From Candidatus Aenigmatarchaeota archaeon (GTDB lineage Archaea; Aenigmatarchaeota; Aenigmatarchaeia; GW2011-AR5), in contig JACPJX010000039.1 of NCBI GenBank assembly GCA_016187365.1, forward strand, positions 1,625 through 15,825: DNA of 14,201 bases, given 5' to 3'. Positions 13,286 through 14,201 of the stretch are shown here, one piece after another. The notes under the pieces were generated by a model. It made no database searches and was not told the origin of the DNA. It was given only the letters and a program-made list of their open reading frames with translations. Within the stretch, counting starts at the first letter, position 1, and each line of letters begins with the position of its first letter. Position numbers and translations under genes: made by a program.

Positions 13286-13980
13286 AGCTCAATAAGAAAT
13301 TTGCAAAGCTGCACGGCATCAGGCGGCACAGGCACCACCCTGTCATCCATGCCATTCACAGGAAGCACAGGATATCGTACAGGACGCTTTTCTACATGAA
13401 GGAATACGGGACAAAGTCGCATGTTGCGTCCGTCATCATGAAGGAAAGCATGAAAATACTGGTAATAGCGGCCATCATAAGCTCGGTAGGCGGGATGGGC
13501 CTCGAGAATGTGAAGGAAAAGCTCGTCACCATCATTCCGCTGCTAATAATGCTCCCGGCCCTGAACGACATGATAGGCGACTACGGAACGATAGTCTCGT
13601 CAAAGTTCACGACGATGCTGTACACCGGCAGGATAAGTATGAGGGAAGGCGTGATGAAATCCCCGGAGCTTAGGAAACTTATGGCGACGCTTTTCGCCGT
13701 CGCCTTGATAACGTCGCTGTACATCGGCTCGGTATCATACGGAATGGCGTATTACAGCGGCTTCGCATTCGACCCCTCGATATTCCTGAAAGTCATGGCT
13801 GTCTCGGTCGTATGCACCATGCTCCTCGTCGGGATAATATTCCTGACATCGGTTGCGGCCGGCATCTGGATATACAGGAAGAAGGAGGACCCGAACAACT
13901 TCCTCGTGCCGATAACGACGTCGCTCGCCGACTTCGCCAGCATGCTGCTGTTCTCGCTGATTGTGCTCAGGCTATTCTGA
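13282..13980 (+). CDS. MgtE/SLC41-type transporter half B (232 aa) with His-rich N-terminus
   Basis: This is the second MgtE membrane domain, expected to pair with half A to complete the cation pathway. Residues 1-45 are cytosolic and strongly basic with seven His between 11 and 29 (HGIRRHRHHP, then HAIHRKH). The membrane domain (about 55-232) contains LPALNDMIGD (Pro92 to Asp100), where Asp replaces the Asn of P-x6-G-N, and EDPNNFLVP followed by the AD motif in SLADFASM. It starts at ATG 13282 in an ATGA overlap with half A. Its last 9 nt overlap the convergent DUF1622 gene. Substrate is unproven; Mg2+ or another divalent cation is expected from the family. Confidence 0.87.
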   Translation: MKLNKKFAKLHGIRRHRHHPVIHAIHRKHRISYRTLFYMKEYGTKSHVASVIMKESMKILVIAAIISSVGGMGLENVKEKLVTIIPLLIMLPALNDMIGDYGTIVSSKFTTMLYTGRISMREGVMKSPELRKLMATLFAVALITSLYIGSVSYGMAYYSGFAFDPSIFLKVMAVSVVCTMLLVGIIFLTSVAAGIWIYRKKEDPNNFLVPITTSLADFASMLLFSLIVLRLF

Positions 13981-14201
13981 CTCCCTCGAAAGCACGTATC
14001 CGAGGACGACCCTTATCGCCACTATCGCGCCGAGTTTCGTGAGGCTCTGCATGTCCGGCGCTATCACGGTGCGCAGTATGTCGCCGGCTATGAAGAACTC
14101 AAGCGCGAAGTTTATGTGGTGCGTGAAATTCCTTCTCAATGCCCGGTGCGAGTTCCTTTTTCTCGAGATGAACTCGGCGTCGAAAATCCTGAAAAGGATG
14201 A
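13972..14201 (-). CDS. DUF1622 family membrane protein, 5' end beyond the right edge
   Basis: The last 76 codons of a minus-strand gene are present. The sequence reads HHINFALEFFIAGDILRTVIAP, then LGAIVAIRVVLGYVLSRESE and a TAG stop. The FALEF-(I/L)AGDILRT and AIVAIRVVLGY blocks are typical of DUF1622, a family of small (about 110-120 aa) integral membrane proteins of unknown function. The N-terminal membrane segment is outside the window. The gene converges on the MgtE half B gene with a 9-nt overlap. Sitting beside cation transporters hints at, but does not prove, a membrane-transport role. Confidence 0.85.
   Translation of the reverse strand, partial: ILFRIFDAEFISRKRNSHRALRRNFTHHINFALEFFIAGDILRTVIAPDMQSLTKLGAIVAIRVVLGYVLSRESE

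Noticed and set aside
1..14201. CRISPR array or integrated phage/IS with transposase
   Set aside because: No regularly spaced repeats, cas genes, integrase or transposase are visible in the window.

Overview
The window looks archaeal. Promoters are TATA-like boxes about 25 nt upstream of start codons, so several genes look leaderless or carry very short GGTG/GGAG leaders. AGG and ATA codons are heavily used. One tRNA gene carries bulge-helix-bulge introns, and two very large secreted proteins are rich in N-glycosylation sequons, one of them with a PGF-pre-PGF domain. The tight packing, with tail-to-tail overlaps, suggests a small compact genome, possibly a DPANN-type archaeon, but I cannot fix the lineage from this window.

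Layout. Bases 1-820 (minus) hold most of a cysteinyl-tRNA synthetase gene that runs off the left edge. Bases 1065-7600 (minus) hold two cell-surface genes: a membrane-anchored 511-aa protein and a 1617-aa secreted protein with Ig-like modules and recurrent Gly/Phe inserts. Divergent from them is rpiB (7693-8145). Bases 8142-8604 (minus) are the most unusual stretch: a TATA box, a 5'-half tRNA copy, a complete tRNA-Cys, and immediately after it a small UPF0235/DUF167 gene split by a 95-bp double-hairpin insert. Removing exactly those 95 bp restores a perfect 73-aa family member.

Bases 8611-13980 are mainly a cation-transport neighbourhood. It holds a CaCA-type cation/Ca2+ exchanger (minus), a PhoU-TrkA_C regulatory protein with a two-domain SLC41/MgtE-type transporter (plus), two small unknown genes, and a second MgtE system encoded as two separate half-genes with an ATGA overlap (plus). 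Between them lie a tRNA-Gly(UCC) with two introns at non-canonical positions and a small secreted or anchored protein with a calcium-loop-like motif (both minus). A DUF1622 membrane protein enters from the right edge (minus).

How they fit together. The PhoU-TrkA_C protein probably supplies the regulatory input that the MgtE-type transporters lack, since no cytosolic MgtE_N or CBS domains are present. The exchanger and the two MgtE systems would together handle divalent cations. The two surface proteins probably form part of the cell envelope. The best candidates for something new are the interrupted UPF0235 gene (recent mobile insertion, RNA processing, or ribosomal bypassing), the 5'-half tRNA sitting under a tRNA promoter, and the doubly interrupted tRNA-Gly.
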